Source: Pyxidicoccus xibeiensis
GTDB taxonomy: Bacteria; Myxococcota; Myxococcia; Myxococcales; Myxococcaceae
Direction of reading: 5' to 3'
NCBI RefSeq assembly: GCF_024198175.1
Contig: NZ_JAJVKV010000004.1
Location: forward strand, 930,001-994,000
Length of the DNA stretch: 64,000 nt
Shown here: positions 53,690 through 63,101 of the stretch, piece after piece
Numbering within the stretch: position 1 is the first letter of the stretch
Layout of the letters: every line of letters starts with the position of its first letter
The notes under the pieces: generated by a model
Databases searched by the model: none
Told to the model about the DNA's origin: nothing
What the model saw: the letters and a program-made list of their open reading frames with translations, nothing else
Program-made: the position numbers and the translations under genes

Positions 53690-54367
53690 ATGAAAGTCAT
53701 AGGACTGATTGCGGCCGTGGCGCTGCTCGGCGCCGGCTGCGCACACAACCAGAAGGAACAGGGAGAGACCGCGGCCACTCCGCCGCCATCGCAGGACACG
53801 AGCGTCGCGACACTCCCCGAAGCGCCTCCGCCCCAGGCCAGTGTGACCGCGGCGCCCGAGCTCATCTGTGAGCCCGTGGCCACCGGCGGTTCTGGACAGG
53901 GCGCCGTGTCGAGCGCGCCCGCGCAGCCCCTGAAGCAGGACTGCGAGGAGAAGGGCACCGGCGGCGCGGGCCTCCAGCAGCCCGCGACTCCACCGGAGTC
54001 CGCGGCGCCCGCCCCCGCCGCCCCGGACGAGGCGACCAGCGGCTCCGCCAGCCTCGGCGGCGCGGCGCAGTCGCAGCAACCCACGCCTCCGGCGCCATCG
54101 CCGCTGGGCGCCGCGAATGAGACCTCGGGCATCAGCAGCACGGCGCAGCAGCCTCCCACCGAGCCCTCCGCCGTGGACTCCCCGGCGGAGCCCCAGGGCA
54201 CGAGCGTGGGCGCCGCGGCCCCCGCGCCGGAAGCGGCTCCTGCGAGCGAGGCACTCGACACCAGTGACGACGCCACGGGCATCGGCGGCGCGGGACAGCA
54301 GCCCGCGACTCCCGAGTCCCAGTTCGAGGATGAGAACACGGGCAGCGCCGGAGGCGGTGGGGGCTGA
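53690..54367 (+). CDS. Low-complexity lipoprotein
   Basis: A 225-residue lipoprotein (LLGAGCAHNQ lipobox). The mature part is almost all Ala, Pro, Ser, Thr, Gly, Gln and Glu, with recurring blocks of the type GGAGQQPATP and TSGISSTAQQP, and one cysteine pair near the start (ELICEPVATG, KQDCEEKG). It ends in a glycine run. Probably an extended surface protein or spacer. The ATG at 53690 follows GGGG; another ATG two codons earlier is possible. Divergent from the CHAT-SIR2 gene with a 272-bp spacer of lower GC. Confidence 0.7.
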   Translation: MKVIGLIAAVALLGAGCAHNQKEQGETAATPPPSQDTSVATLPEAPPPQASVTAAPELICEPVATGGSGQGAVSSAPAQPLKQDCEEKGTGGAGLQQPATPPESAAPAPAAPDEATSGSASLGGAAQSQQPTPPAPSPLGAANETSGISSTAQQPPTEPSAVDSPAEPQGTSVGAAAPAPEAAPASEALDTSDDATGIGGAGQQPATPESQFEDENTGSAGGGGG

Positions 54368-54407
54368 GCCTCGATAGGCCCTCAACTCGAGCGCGGAGAC
54401 TCCCTGC

Positions 54408-55475
54408 GTGCGCGGCGGCATCGGAAGCGGGTGGCTGTCACTCCTGGTGACGCTGCTCGGGACGCTGGCCGGTGCCGCCACCCTCCCCTCCGAGCCGGCC
54501 CCGTGGCGCTCCGTCCTGCACGCGGGCGTCACGGCAGCCGCGCGTGACTTCGACGGGGAGCTCGCGCTCTACGTCCGCGACGTCGCGACAGGCGAGGAGT
54601 ACGCCTACAACGCAAGCACTCCCATGTACCTCTCGTCGGCCATCAAGCTGGCCGTGATGCTGGAGGTGCTGCGCCAGATCGACGCGGGAGTGCTCACCCT
54701 CCAGACGCCCATCGTCTTCGAGCCCGACGACGTGCGCGACGGCATGGGCCCGCTCGCGCAGGTCCGTCCGGGCACGGCGCTGCCGGTGGAGACGCTCCTC
54801 GAGTACATGATGGTGCACAGCGACAACGCAGCAGCGGACCTGCTCATGGGCCACGTCCGCATGGACCGTGTGAATGCGCATCTGGCGCAGCGGGGCCTGC
54901 GCTTCGGCCCGCTCGTCACGCTCCTGGAGGACCGGCGCCGCGTCTACGGGAAGCTCGACCCGAGGGGCGCGGAGCTGACGCCCGCGCAGATTCGCGAGCT
55001 GGGCCGGCGCAACTCGCTGGGCGCGCGCGCCCGGTTCCTCTCCGAACTGCTGGGCCGCTCGCCCGCGTGGACGGGGCGCGAGCTCGACGCGGCCTTCCAG
55101 TCCTTCTACGACGAGGGCACCAACTCCACCTCCATGCACGAGGTGGGCAGGCTGCTCGAACAGGTGGCCCGCTGCGAGGGCCTCGGCCCGGCCTCCTGCA
55201 AGCGCGCGCATGATTTGATGCGCAGGTGCCACACGGGGCGCGCGCGGATTCTCGCGGGCCTCCCCTCCACCGCGCGCTGGGCCCACAAGACGGGCACGCA
55301 GCACCGGCGCGCCTGCGACGTGGGAATCCTCCAGCTCGCCGAGGGCCGCTCCCTCGTCGTGGCCGCGTGCACCCGGGGCTTCCTTCGCGTCTCGGACGCG
55401 GAGCAGCTCTTGGCCGGGCTCGGACGCACGCTGACGCGGGCCTTCAAGGACTTGGCGCCCCTGTCCACGCGGTAG
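54408..55475 (+). CDS. Class A beta-lactamase-like serine hydrolase
   Basis: A 355-residue exported serine hydrolase. It has the penicillin-binding fold motifs: SAIK with the nucleophile Ser 77 and Lys 80, SDN at 138-140 and HKTGT near the C-terminus. Glu of an omega loop is not clear, so beta-lactamase activity is uncertain; it may instead be a DD-peptidase or esterase. It starts at GTG 54408 with GGAG about ten bases upstream. Signal peptide ends near GAATLP. It may share a transcript with the low-complexity lipoprotein (40 bp gap). Confidence 0.82.
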   Translation: MRGGIGSGWLSLLVTLLGTLAGAATLPSEPAPWRSVLHAGVTAAARDFDGELALYVRDVATGEEYAYNASTPMYLSSAIKLAVMLEVLRQIDAGVLTLQTPIVFEPDDVRDGMGPLAQVRPGTALPVETLLEYMMVHSDNAAADLLMGHVRMDRVNAHLAQRGLRFGPLVTLLEDRRRVYGKLDPRGAELTPAQIRELGRRNSLGARARFLSELLGRSPAWTGRELDAAFQSFYDEGTNSTSMHEVGRLLEQVARCEGLGPASCKRAHDLMRRCHTGRARILAGLPSTARWAHKTGTQHRRACDVGILQLAEGRSLVVAACTRGFLRVSDAEQLLAGLGRTLTRAFKDLAPLSTR

Positions 55476-55513
55476 GCGACACACGCCCGGCCGCCCTGGG
55501 TACAGTGCCCGGC

Positions 55514-56212
55514 ATGAGCACGACACCGCCCGTTCCGACACCTACCGGCCTTCGCTGGCTGTACCTGCACGGCTTCGCCTCGGGCCCGGACTCCACGAAG
55601 GGCGTGGCCATGGCGCGGCACTACGCGGCCCAGGGCCTCCACGTGGAGCGCATCAACCTGCGCGTGCCCTCCATGGAGGAGCTGCGCCTGAGCGCCATGC
55701 TGGACACGGTGCGCGCCGCGCTCGGAGGCCCCGAGGACCGCGCCGTCCTCATCGGCTCCAGCCTGGGCGGCCTCGTCGCCTCGCGCGTGGCGGAGCAGGA
55801 CGCCCGGGTGTGTGCGCTGGTGCTGCTGGCGCCGGCCTTCCGCGTGGTGGAGCAGCTCCACCGCCGCATGGGCGACGCGGGCTGGGCACACTGGGAGAAG
55901 GCGGGCTGGATTGAGACGGACGACTTCGCGGAGAAGCGCAAGGTGCGCATCCACTCGGGCTTCATCCCGGACGCGGAGGCGGTGGACGCGCGCACGGGCG
56001 GCTGGCCCGACGTGCGGGTCCCCACCCTCATCATCCACGGGCGCGCGGACGACACGTGTCTGCTCCGCTACTCCCACCAGTGGGCCGAGGGCCGACGCCA
56101 TGTCCGCGTGGTGGAGGTGGACGACGGCCACGAGCTGACCGCCTCCCTGCCCCGCATCACCGCCGAGTCCGACGCCTTCCTCCGCCCCTGGGGAGTGGGC
56201 CCCAGGCCCTGA
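55514..56212 (+). CDS. YqiA/YcfP-type alpha/beta hydrolase
   Basis: A 232-residue soluble alpha/beta hydrolase with WLYLHGFASGPDSTK (oxyanion region), nucleophile elbow LIGSSLGGL, Asp in IIHGRADDTCL and His in VDDGHELT. This order matches YqiA-like esterases. ATG 55514. It follows the beta-lactamase-like gene by 38 bp. The CRISPR array begins about 100 bp past its stop. Confidence 0.85.
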   Translation: MSTTPPVPTPTGLRWLYLHGFASGPDSTKGVAMARHYAAQGLHVERINLRVPSMEELRLSAMLDTVRAALGGPEDRAVLIGSSLGGLVASRVAEQDARVCALVLLAPAFRVVEQLHRRMGDAGWAHWEKAGWIETDDFAEKRKVRIHSGFIPDAEAVDARTGGWPDVRVPTLIIHGRADDTCLLRYSHQWAEGRRHVRVVEVDDGHELTASLPRITAESDAFLRPWGVGPRP

Positions 56213-56315
56213 ATCATCGTAGATTTGAGCGATAGAGCTGGGGCGTTTCGACCCGCGCTGTTCGCTGCCACGTGAGGCTATCGGCACGCCTGACGCTCCA
56301 GCAGGTCACCAAGAC

Positions 56316-59300
56316 GTTTCAACCCACGCCCCTCGCGGTCACGCGGAGCGACTCACCCGCTCGCACGGAGGCATTGTGTCCAGGGTTTCAACCCACGCTC
56401 CTCTCGGCCAAGAGGAGCGACGCGTACGGCTGGTAGTTCTCCGGCACCAGGTGGCCGTTTCAACCCACGCTCCTCGCGGTCACGAGGAGCGACCCTACTT
56501 CGATTCTACGACCGAAGCGGCAGGCAGGGTTTCAACCCACGCTCCTCGCGGTCACGAGGAGCGACCACCGCCACGGCCTCCAGGACGAGGCCAAGGGAGT
56601 TTCAACCCACGCTCCTCGCGGTCACGAGGAGCGACCGGCCGTCTTCAACGTCTCGCGGAGCGCGTCGACGTTTCAACCCACGCTCCTTGCGGTCACGAGG
56701 AGCGACCGGCCCGCGGCGCTGGTGGGTGCCACACTGACGCCGTTTCAACCCACGCTCCTCGCGGTCACGAGGAGCGACTGACGACGAGTGCCATGCAGCT
56801 CGTCCGCGCCCAGTTTCAACCCACGCTCCTCGCGGTCACGAGGAGCGACCCGTGACAGCGACGTGACAGCGGAGGCCGGAAAAGTTTCAACCCACGCTCC
56901 TCGCGGTCACGAGGAGCGACCACGTCAGGTGACTGGATCTTCGAGGTCAACTGGTTTCAACCCACGCTCCTCGCGGTCACGAGGAGCGACCAGCAGGGAC
57001 GCCGTGTTGGTGTCCGAGGTGGCGTTTCAACCCACGCTCCTCGCGGTCACGAGGAGCGACTGGACCAGGGCAACAACGGCTTCATGCGCAACACGTTTCA
57101 ACCCACGCTCCTCGCGGTCACGAGGAGCGACTGGACCAGGGCAACAACGGCTTCATGCGCAACACGTTTCAACCCACGCTCCTCGCGGTCACGAGGAGCG
57201 ACCCGCGTCGCTCACCAGGACGTGCACCGCGCCGCGTTGTTTCAACCCACACTCCTCGCGGTCACGAGGAGCGACGCGCTAAAGCTGCCGGGAGCTGGCC
57301 AATGACTCAGTGTTTCAACCCACGCTCCTCGCGGTCACGAGGAGCGACCGAGTGGGTGGCCGAGCTGATCGGCGACCCCTCCAGTTTTCAACCCACGCTC
57401 CTCGCGGTCACGAGGAGCGACTGTCGAACACCTACACGGGAGAGGCCGCCTTGACGTTTCAACCCACGCTCCTCGCGGTCACGAGGAGCGACGGCAACTA
57501 CCGTCCGGGGGAGCGTCGCCGCTCTTGTTTCAACCCACGCTCCTCGCGGTCACGAGGAGCGACGTAGCCAGTGGCGCTGACTGCGGAAGACATCAAGTTT
57601 CAACCCACGCTCCTCGCGGTCACGAGGAGCGACGCACGCTGCGCCGTGCTCCAGGCCCTGCGCGTCAGGTTTCAACCCACGCTCCTCGCGGTCACGAGGA
57701 GCGACGTTCCGCATCAGCAAGGGGCTCGAGCAGGAAGCGTTTCAACCCACGCTCCTCGCGGTCACGAGGAGCGACTGCGTCTCGCACTGCGCCATGGCAC
57801 ACCCCCAGTTTCAACCCACGCTCCTCGCGGTCACGAGGAGCGACCACCATGCTACCTCCTCGTGTGAAAGGGAGTGCCGGTTTCAACCCACGCTCCTCGC
57901 GGTCACGAGGAGCGACTTCTGGCGGCCTGCCGGGCAGTACGTGGTCCCTCCAGTTTCAACCCACGCTCCTTGCGGTCACGAGGAGCGACTGGCACGCGGC
58001 CTCGGAGGTGGGACGGGCAGCGGCGGTTTCAACCCACGCTCCTCGCGGTCACGAGGAGCGACCCGGGACACCACGGTGAGCAGCGCCGTATTGACGTTTC
58101 AACCCACGCTCCTCGCGGTCACGAGGAGCGACTCGCTGGCGCCGACGCTCAAGGTCGTCCCGGCCCCGTTTCAACCCACGCTCCTCGCGGTCACGAGGAG
58201 CGACAAGCCCGCGCGGCTGCGGAGCTGAACGAGCCTGAGTTTCAACCCACGCTCCTCGCGGTCACGAGGAGCGACAGGCAGCCTCGCCCGTCTCGGTGTT
58301 CGACAACGTGTTTCAACCCACGCTCCTCGCGGTCACGAGGAGCGACTCCGCCACGGCGGGCAACCCTGGCCCGAGGGCGCGTTTCAACCCACGCTCCTCG
58401 CGGTCACGAGGAGCGACGTGGTGGGGCCGTCCTGGGTGTCCTGCACCTGGTTTCAACCCACGCTCCTCGCGGTCACGAGGAGCGACTGCACCGTCTCATA
58501 CCTCGCAAGGGTGCGCGAATTGTTTCAACCCACCCTCCTCGCGGCCACGAGGAGCGACAGCTCCCCAGAGGGAGCTCACCCCTAACAACGTGTTTCAACC
58601 CACGCTCCTCGCGCTCACGAGGAGCGACACGGGCCCTTGTGGGGCACACGCGGTAGTCGTCGCGTTTCAACCCACGCTCCTCGCGGTCACGAGGAGCGAT
58701 TCGACGACCTGACGGAGCACGGCGAGTTCAAGACGTTTCAACCCACGCTCCTCGCGGTCACGAGGAGCGACGTCATGGACGCGTCGCTGTACGGCTCCCC
58801 CACGTTTCAAGCCACGCTCCTCGCGGTCACGAGGAGCGACACAACTCACGTGCCTCGCGGCCCCACGAGTCCTCGTTTCAACCCACGCTCCTCGCGGTCA
58901 GGAGGAGCGACATGCCCTCCCCGTCGGCCACCGGCAGCGAGTACGAGTTTCAACCCACGCTCCTCGCGGTCACGAGGAGCGACTGTGCGCGACTTCTCGG
59001 AGGCCTTCCTCGTGAAGTTTCAACCCACGCTCCTCGCGATCACGAGGAGCGACCCTGCATCTCACCGGGGACCATGTCCCCGATGTCGTTTCAACCCACG
59101 CTCCTCGCGCTCACGAGGAGCGACTGTCGAAGGAGAACTTCGCCAAGCACTTCCAGTCGTTTCAACTCACGCTCCTCGCGATCACGAGGAGTGACGGCCA
59201 TTCTCGCGGGCAGCGTGCTGGAGCACGAGTTTCAACCCACGCTCCTCGCGATCACGAGGAGCGACGCGTCGCCCATCCCCAGTGCGGGCGAGGTGGAGTT

Positions 59301-59405
59301 GTCAACCCACGCCCCTCGCGATCACGAGGAGCGACGCCGTGGCGCGTGAATGACGCCGAGGGCTTCCAGTTTCAACCCACGCTCCTCGCGCTCACGAGGA
59401 GCGAC
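56316..59405 (-). CRISPR. Type I-C CRISPR array, 44 repeats and 43 spacers
   Basis: Repeats of 37 bp recur every 69-73 bp. On the plus strand each begins GTTTCAACCC, has arms GCTCCTCG and CGAGGAGC around a CGGTCA loop, and ends GAC. Read on the minus strand the repeat starts GTCGCTCC and ends GTTGAAAC, the I-C form, and this matches the direction of the cas genes. Spacers are 32-36 bp. Spacers at 57061-57094 and 57132-57165 are the same. The far (low-number) repeats R1 (56316) and R2 (56385) are changed; repeats R39-R44 near the cas genes have loop variants CGATCA and CGCTCA. Confidence 0.97.
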
Positions 59406-59697
59406 GCTGCACGGCCAACTTGCCGTTCTCGCAGAGGAAGCCGGCCACATTTCGCACACTGGCATCCGAAGCCATCAACAGTTCCCTGCAGACAAACCAC
59501 TCACCAACTCCACCATCAGAAACTATTGGAGATTTCAAAGAACGCGACCGCACTGCGTCCATCACACCGGGAAGGGTTCGCGAGCACGGACACACAACCC
59601 AAACGGGCAGTCTAGATAGTGAGCGGCCCCCTGACGTCCAACGGAACACGGGGCCCATGGTGCGAGGACAGCGCCACCCAGGCCTCACGGTCCGTGC
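59406..59697 (-). promoter_or_regulatory. Presumed CRISPR leader, no cas1/cas2/cas4
   Basis: 292 bp between the last repeat and cas7. It is less GC-rich than the surroundings, especially 59450-59560, as leaders often are, and should hold the array promoter (minus strand). No gene seen. In type I-C loci cas4-cas1-cas2 usually lie here; they are missing. Confidence 0.5.
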
Positions 59698-60612
59698 TCA
59701 TCCGACCAGTTCCATCACCTCGATGCCTTGGGGCAGCCCGGCCGTCTCCACGTCGACCTTGTAGTCGGAGAAGTTCCGCACGGGCCTGCCGGGCTGGGTC
59801 CGCACCGTCCGGACCCTATCGAAGAGCGCATGTGCAGGCGCGTTGCCAAGCTCCGAGCCATGCTTGAAGACGAGGACCTTGCGCATGGACATCAGTCCGC
59901 GCGCGGCGCTGCGGTCCAACTCGAACATGTGCTCGAAGGACTTGAAGAGCAGTTCCAGGTCGGACGGGCCGAACCCCGTCTGCTTCGCCAGGTGCGGTGA
60001 TACGAAACCATGAGCCCGGTAGAGGGCGTAGGGCACGGTGTTCTTCCGGCCCATGGTCCGGTTGTCACCGCCCTGCTTCTCCGCATCGCTCTCTGTCGTC
60101 ACAGCCATACGGGTAATGGAGTGCTCCTGGGAGATAATGGGGTCCACCGAGCGCGCGAAGGTGAGCTGCACTGGCCCCCGTACCTGCCCCGCATTGGCGC
60201 CGGTGGACATCACGGCACCGAAGGTGCGGACATCGAAGAAGGTCTTGCACATCCATGCCCGCCCCTGTTCCACCTCCGAGCCCTGGGCCTTCCCCTTCGA
60301 GTCGCGCTTCTTCCCATCCCCTGCCTTGGCGGGCTTCTCGTCCAGATCGATGCCCAGGCCCTTGTAGGCCTCGGTGATGCGGGTGTTGAGGACGGCCTTC
60401 TCCTTCACGAAGATGTCGAACCCCGGCTTTCCCTCCTGCGTGAGGAGGATGAAGTTGCGCACCTTGCGCTTGAGACACACGTCGGTCACCAGCCCGTGGC
60501 TTGTCTCCGGGTCGATGCGCGGCAGGTTGCCGGCGTCGGGGTCTCCGTTCGGGTTGCCATCCTGGACGTCGAACAGCAGCACGAAGTCATAGCGATTCTT
60601 GAGCTCGGTCAT
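59698..60612 (-). CDS. cas7c: Cas7c (Csd2), type I-C backbone protein
   Basis: A 304-residue protein matching the Csd2 family: YDFVLLFDVQDGNPNGDPD at the N-terminus, DVCLKRKVRNF, FFDVRTFGAVMSTGANAGQVRGPVQL and SVDPI. It coats the crRNA as the repeating backbone of the Cascade complex. It is the last cas gene before the leader, 41 bp after cas8c. Confidence 0.95.
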   Translation of the reverse strand: MTELKNRYDFVLLFDVQDGNPNGDPDAGNLPRIDPETSHGLVTDVCLKRKVRNFILLTQEGKPGFDIFVKEKAVLNTRITEAYKGLGIDLDEKPAKAGDGKKRDSKGKAQGSEVEQGRAWMCKTFFDVRTFGAVMSTGANAGQVRGPVQLTFARSVDPIISQEHSITRMAVTTESDAEKQGGDNRTMGRKNTVPYALYRAHGFVSPHLAKQTGFGPSDLELLFKSFEHMFELDRSAARGLMSMRKVLVFKHGSELGNAPAHALFDRVRTVRTQPGRPVRNFSDYKVDVETAGLPQGIEVMELVG

Positions 60613-60653
60613 GGCGTTCTCTCTCCGGAATCCGGTGAAGGGGATACGAGGCT

Positions 60654-61031
60654 TCAGTCAGGGGAAACGACGGAGGCGCCCGTGGAGGCGGCGTCCTCCG
60701 GAGCCGAGCGCTTCGTGAAGAACGCCTCGCGCTGGTGGTAGTAGCCCACCGCGAAGAGGCCCTGGTCTTCCAGACCGAGCACACGTGGGAAGCGCTCCGA
60801 GGGCAGCAGTGCCACCACCTCGCTCTTGGTCCGCTCCAACCACCTGCCGCTGTTCCCCAGCTTGGCGACGTGATGCACGGACAACTGGATCAGCCGGGGG
60901 AAGACCATGGCGGGATTGCGCGAGGCGGCACCGAAGTAGCGGTCACGAATGGTGGTGTTGAGGTCGCCCAGGGCCGCGCCCTGCAGGCGCTCCAGCACGG
61001 CGAAGAGACGGCCCAGGACGTACGGCGGCAT
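60654..61031 (-). CDS. cas11c: Probable internal cas11c start within cas8c
   Basis: An in-frame ATG at 61031 (MPPYVLGRLFAV) would give a 125-residue C-terminal product, the length of the Cas11c small subunit known to be made from inside cas8c in type I-C. No strong ribosome site is evident upstream (only AAGAA). Inferred from the known family case. Confidence 0.5.
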   Translation of the reverse strand: MPPYVLGRLFAVLERLQGAALGDLNTTIRDRYFGAASRNPAMVFPRLIQLSVHHVAKLGNSGRWLERTKSEVVALLPSERFPRVLGLEDQGLFAVGYYHQREAFFTKRSAPEDAASTGASVVSPD

Positions 61032-62417
61032 CCGGTTGTTCTTGTCCAGTGACACGGTGACCTCCAGGGGAGCGGGCCCACTGCGGGGTAGGCGCGAAAG
61101 GGTGGCCTTGATGAGCGCGACGCGCAGGCGCAGTTGCTCGCGCTCGAAACGGTCATCGGCGGGCGGCAGCCGGAGCCGGTCCAGCGCCGCCGTCAGCAAC
61201 TGGCGAGGAAAAGAATGTCCACGGAGCGCGGCACCCACCATGCGCGTGGCGAGGTCCGGTGAGAGTCCGCGCCCCGATGGGGCCTCCACGGCCTTGAGCA
61301 GGCGCCAGACGGGAATGGGGCCAAGGGGCGCGTTGCCGATGCGCAGGTCCTCGAAGTAACGCTGGATGTGGTGCTTCACGTCGCCGACCCGGGACTGGAA
61401 CCAGTCGCGCACGGCAACACGGCCAGAGTTGCCCGCGAGCGTCACCGCGTAGAAGGCGCGGTCGTCCAGCTCACCAGGCTCCAGACCTCGGAGTGGCGAC
61501 TCGAGGAACCGCTTGAGGTCCTCGTCTGTCGGGTCCATCCAGGAGAGGAGCAGGCTCTCCTGCTGGGGCGAGCTTCCCGTCCAGAACACCAGCACCGAGT
61601 CATCACCAAGCTGGATGCCCTGCCGGTAGCGACGCTGTTCCGACTTCCTGAGGAGGTCATTGAGCGCGAGCACGTAACCGAGCGCGACGTCCTGGGAGAT
61701 GGGGGCGTTGTCTCCCTGCTTGAGCCCATGGGACTCGAAAGCGCCCGCGTTGAAGGACACCAGCGATGCGCCCGAGGACTGGGCTTGCGGCACGTTCTTG
61801 AGCTTCGGGTGCGTGCCAGCCACCGTGGAGACCTTCCCACTGACGAGGCAGACCGCCGTCTTCCCCAGGGCCGCCCGCGCACCGGCGCGCTGCTCCCACC
61901 AGGCGCGAATGCCTGAGAGCTGGTGGACCGGCGTCGTCGACTCCCCGACGACGAATGCGAGCATCTCCGAGCCCGTCCACTCCTCGGGTTCCCTGGCCGC
62001 GAGGGTGCGTCGGCGCGAGGAGGCGTTCTTGAGGAACGCCTCCACCGCACGGGCTTCCGGTATGTCGGCCTGGGCAGTGACTTCCTGCACCAGCGCCAGG
62101 AAGGCATCCAGCTTGGCCGCGCTCTTTCCAGTCGGCCGCGCCCATCCTTTCGGGGCGGTGGACTCCTCCTTGTCGTGGCCGAGGACGTACTTGGGATAAT
62201 CCGCGAAGAAGCCCGCGGCGATGTTCGCCGAGCGCTGGGGAAGACGCGGAATGGACATGGGCTTGCCCTTGCCACCCTCTCCCACGGTGGATTCGAGCCC
62301 GATGAACCCTCCCTCGACATCGATGCGGATGAGGAAGTCCACTGGCTTGACCTCGTACAGCGGGTCATCCGCGAGCCCACGCTCACGCGCGAACGCGTTG
62401 AGCGCCGCGAGCATCAT
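60654..62417 (-). CDS. cas8c: Cas8c (Csd1), large subunit of type I-C Cascade
   Basis: A 587-residue protein of the Csd1 family, with the FFADYPKYVLG N-terminal motif, VLVFWTGS in the middle and LGRLFAVLERLQ with DRYFGAASRNPAMVFPRL near the end. Cas8c recognises the PAM and completes the Cascade. The ATG overlaps the cas5 stop (ATGA at 62414-62417). A second start inside its end likely makes Cas11c. Confidence 0.94.
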   Translation of the reverse strand: MMLAALNAFARERGLADDPLYEVKPVDFLIRIDVEGGFIGLESTVGEGGKGKPMSIPRLPQRSANIAAGFFADYPKYVLGHDKEESTAPKGWARPTGKSAAKLDAFLALVQEVTAQADIPEARAVEAFLKNASSRRRTLAAREPEEWTGSEMLAFVVGESTTPVHQLSGIRAWWEQRAGARAALGKTAVCLVSGKVSTVAGTHPKLKNVPQAQSSGASLVSFNAGAFESHGLKQGDNAPISQDVALGYVLALNDLLRKSEQRRYRQGIQLGDDSVLVFWTGSSPQQESLLLSWMDPTDEDLKRFLESPLRGLEPGELDDRAFYAVTLAGNSGRVAVRDWFQSRVGDVKHHIQRYFEDLRIGNAPLGPIPVWRLLKAVEAPSGRGLSPDLATRMVGAALRGHSFPRQLLTAALDRLRLPPADDRFEREQLRLRVALIKATLSRLPRSGPAPLEVTVSLDKNNRMPPYVLGRLFAVLERLQGAALGDLNTTIRDRYFGAASRNPAMVFPRLIQLSVHHVAKLGNSGRWLERTKSEVVALLPSERFPRVLGLEDQGLFAVGYYHQREAFFTKRSAPEDAASTGASVVSPD

Positions 62418-63082
62418 GGGCGCCTCCCATTGCGTTCAATGACCTGCTCCCACGGAGGTACCCGCAGCACGCCCCTCTCCAGGAACGCCTCGAAGAACAG
62501 CGGGCGCACCTCCTCGCCGGGCCCACCGAAGTCGAAGTCATAGAACATGAGCCCCAGGGGCCTACGCTCGATGGACTCATGGGGGCGCAACCCCTCCGTG
62601 GCAGCCTCTACGCGGGCCGCGAACTCCCTGCACCCCAGATAGGGAGCGTGGAAGCACTGCCCCTTCTCCAGCCGCCGCTCGAACATCTCCTCGAACTTGC
62701 GCAGGTTGTCCTCGGGCCCGGTCTTTTCCGGCACCAGGGTGAAGGAGGCGGTGATGACGTAGTCCACATCGCGCAGCGCCACCGTGTTGCGCTGGGCACG
62801 TTCTTTGTCTGCGTCCGCCGCGTAGTCGAACTTCCCCACCACCGCGCGGCTGTTCACCTCGTTGCGGCGGAAGCTCGTCCACTGCACAGGAGCGAGCGCG
62901 GCAATCTCGTGGACATGCCAGCGAATGGCTGGCTTCCAGAGGATGGCCTCCAGCAAGCCCCGGGCGGCGGAAGGCGTCATCACCTCGTAGCTGACGCGCT
63001 CCGCCTTCATCTCGGGTCTCGTGAAGCACGCCACGGGGCCGCTCGCGCGCACACAGAATCGCCTGCTTGCTGCTGGCTTCAT
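62414..63082 (-). CDS. cas5c: Cas5c (Cas5d), crRNA-processing nuclease
   Basis: A 222-residue protein with the N-terminal RAMP strand (CVRASGPVACFTRPEMKAERVSYEVMTPSAARGLLEAI), a family signature, and IRWHVHEIAALAP. In type I-C, Cas5c replaces Cas6 and cuts the repeat RNA. ATG 63082 with GGAGGTG upstream. It overlaps cas8c and follows cas3 by 19 bp. Confidence 0.93.
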   Translation of the reverse strand: MKPAASRRFCVRASGPVACFTRPEMKAERVSYEVMTPSAARGLLEAILWKPAIRWHVHEIAALAPVQWTSFRRNEVNSRAVVGKFDYAADADKERAQRNTVALRDVDYVITASFTLVPEKTGPEDNLRKFEEMFERRLEKGQCFHAPYLGCREFAARVEAATEGLRPHESIERRPLGLMFYDFDFGGPGEEVRPLFFEAFLERGVLRVPPWEQVIERNGRRP

Positions 63083-63101
63083 CGGCACCTCCTGAAAGTC
63101 A

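Noticed and set aside
56376..59349. Open frames with recurring VSTHAPRGHEER or FNPRSSRSRGAT peptides
   Set aside because: They are the CRISPR repeats read as protein; repeat-spacer spacing explains the pattern.
59406..59619. Overlapping 89-codon frames between array and cas7
   Set aside because: They begin in the last repeats and have no coding character; the segment is better read as leader.
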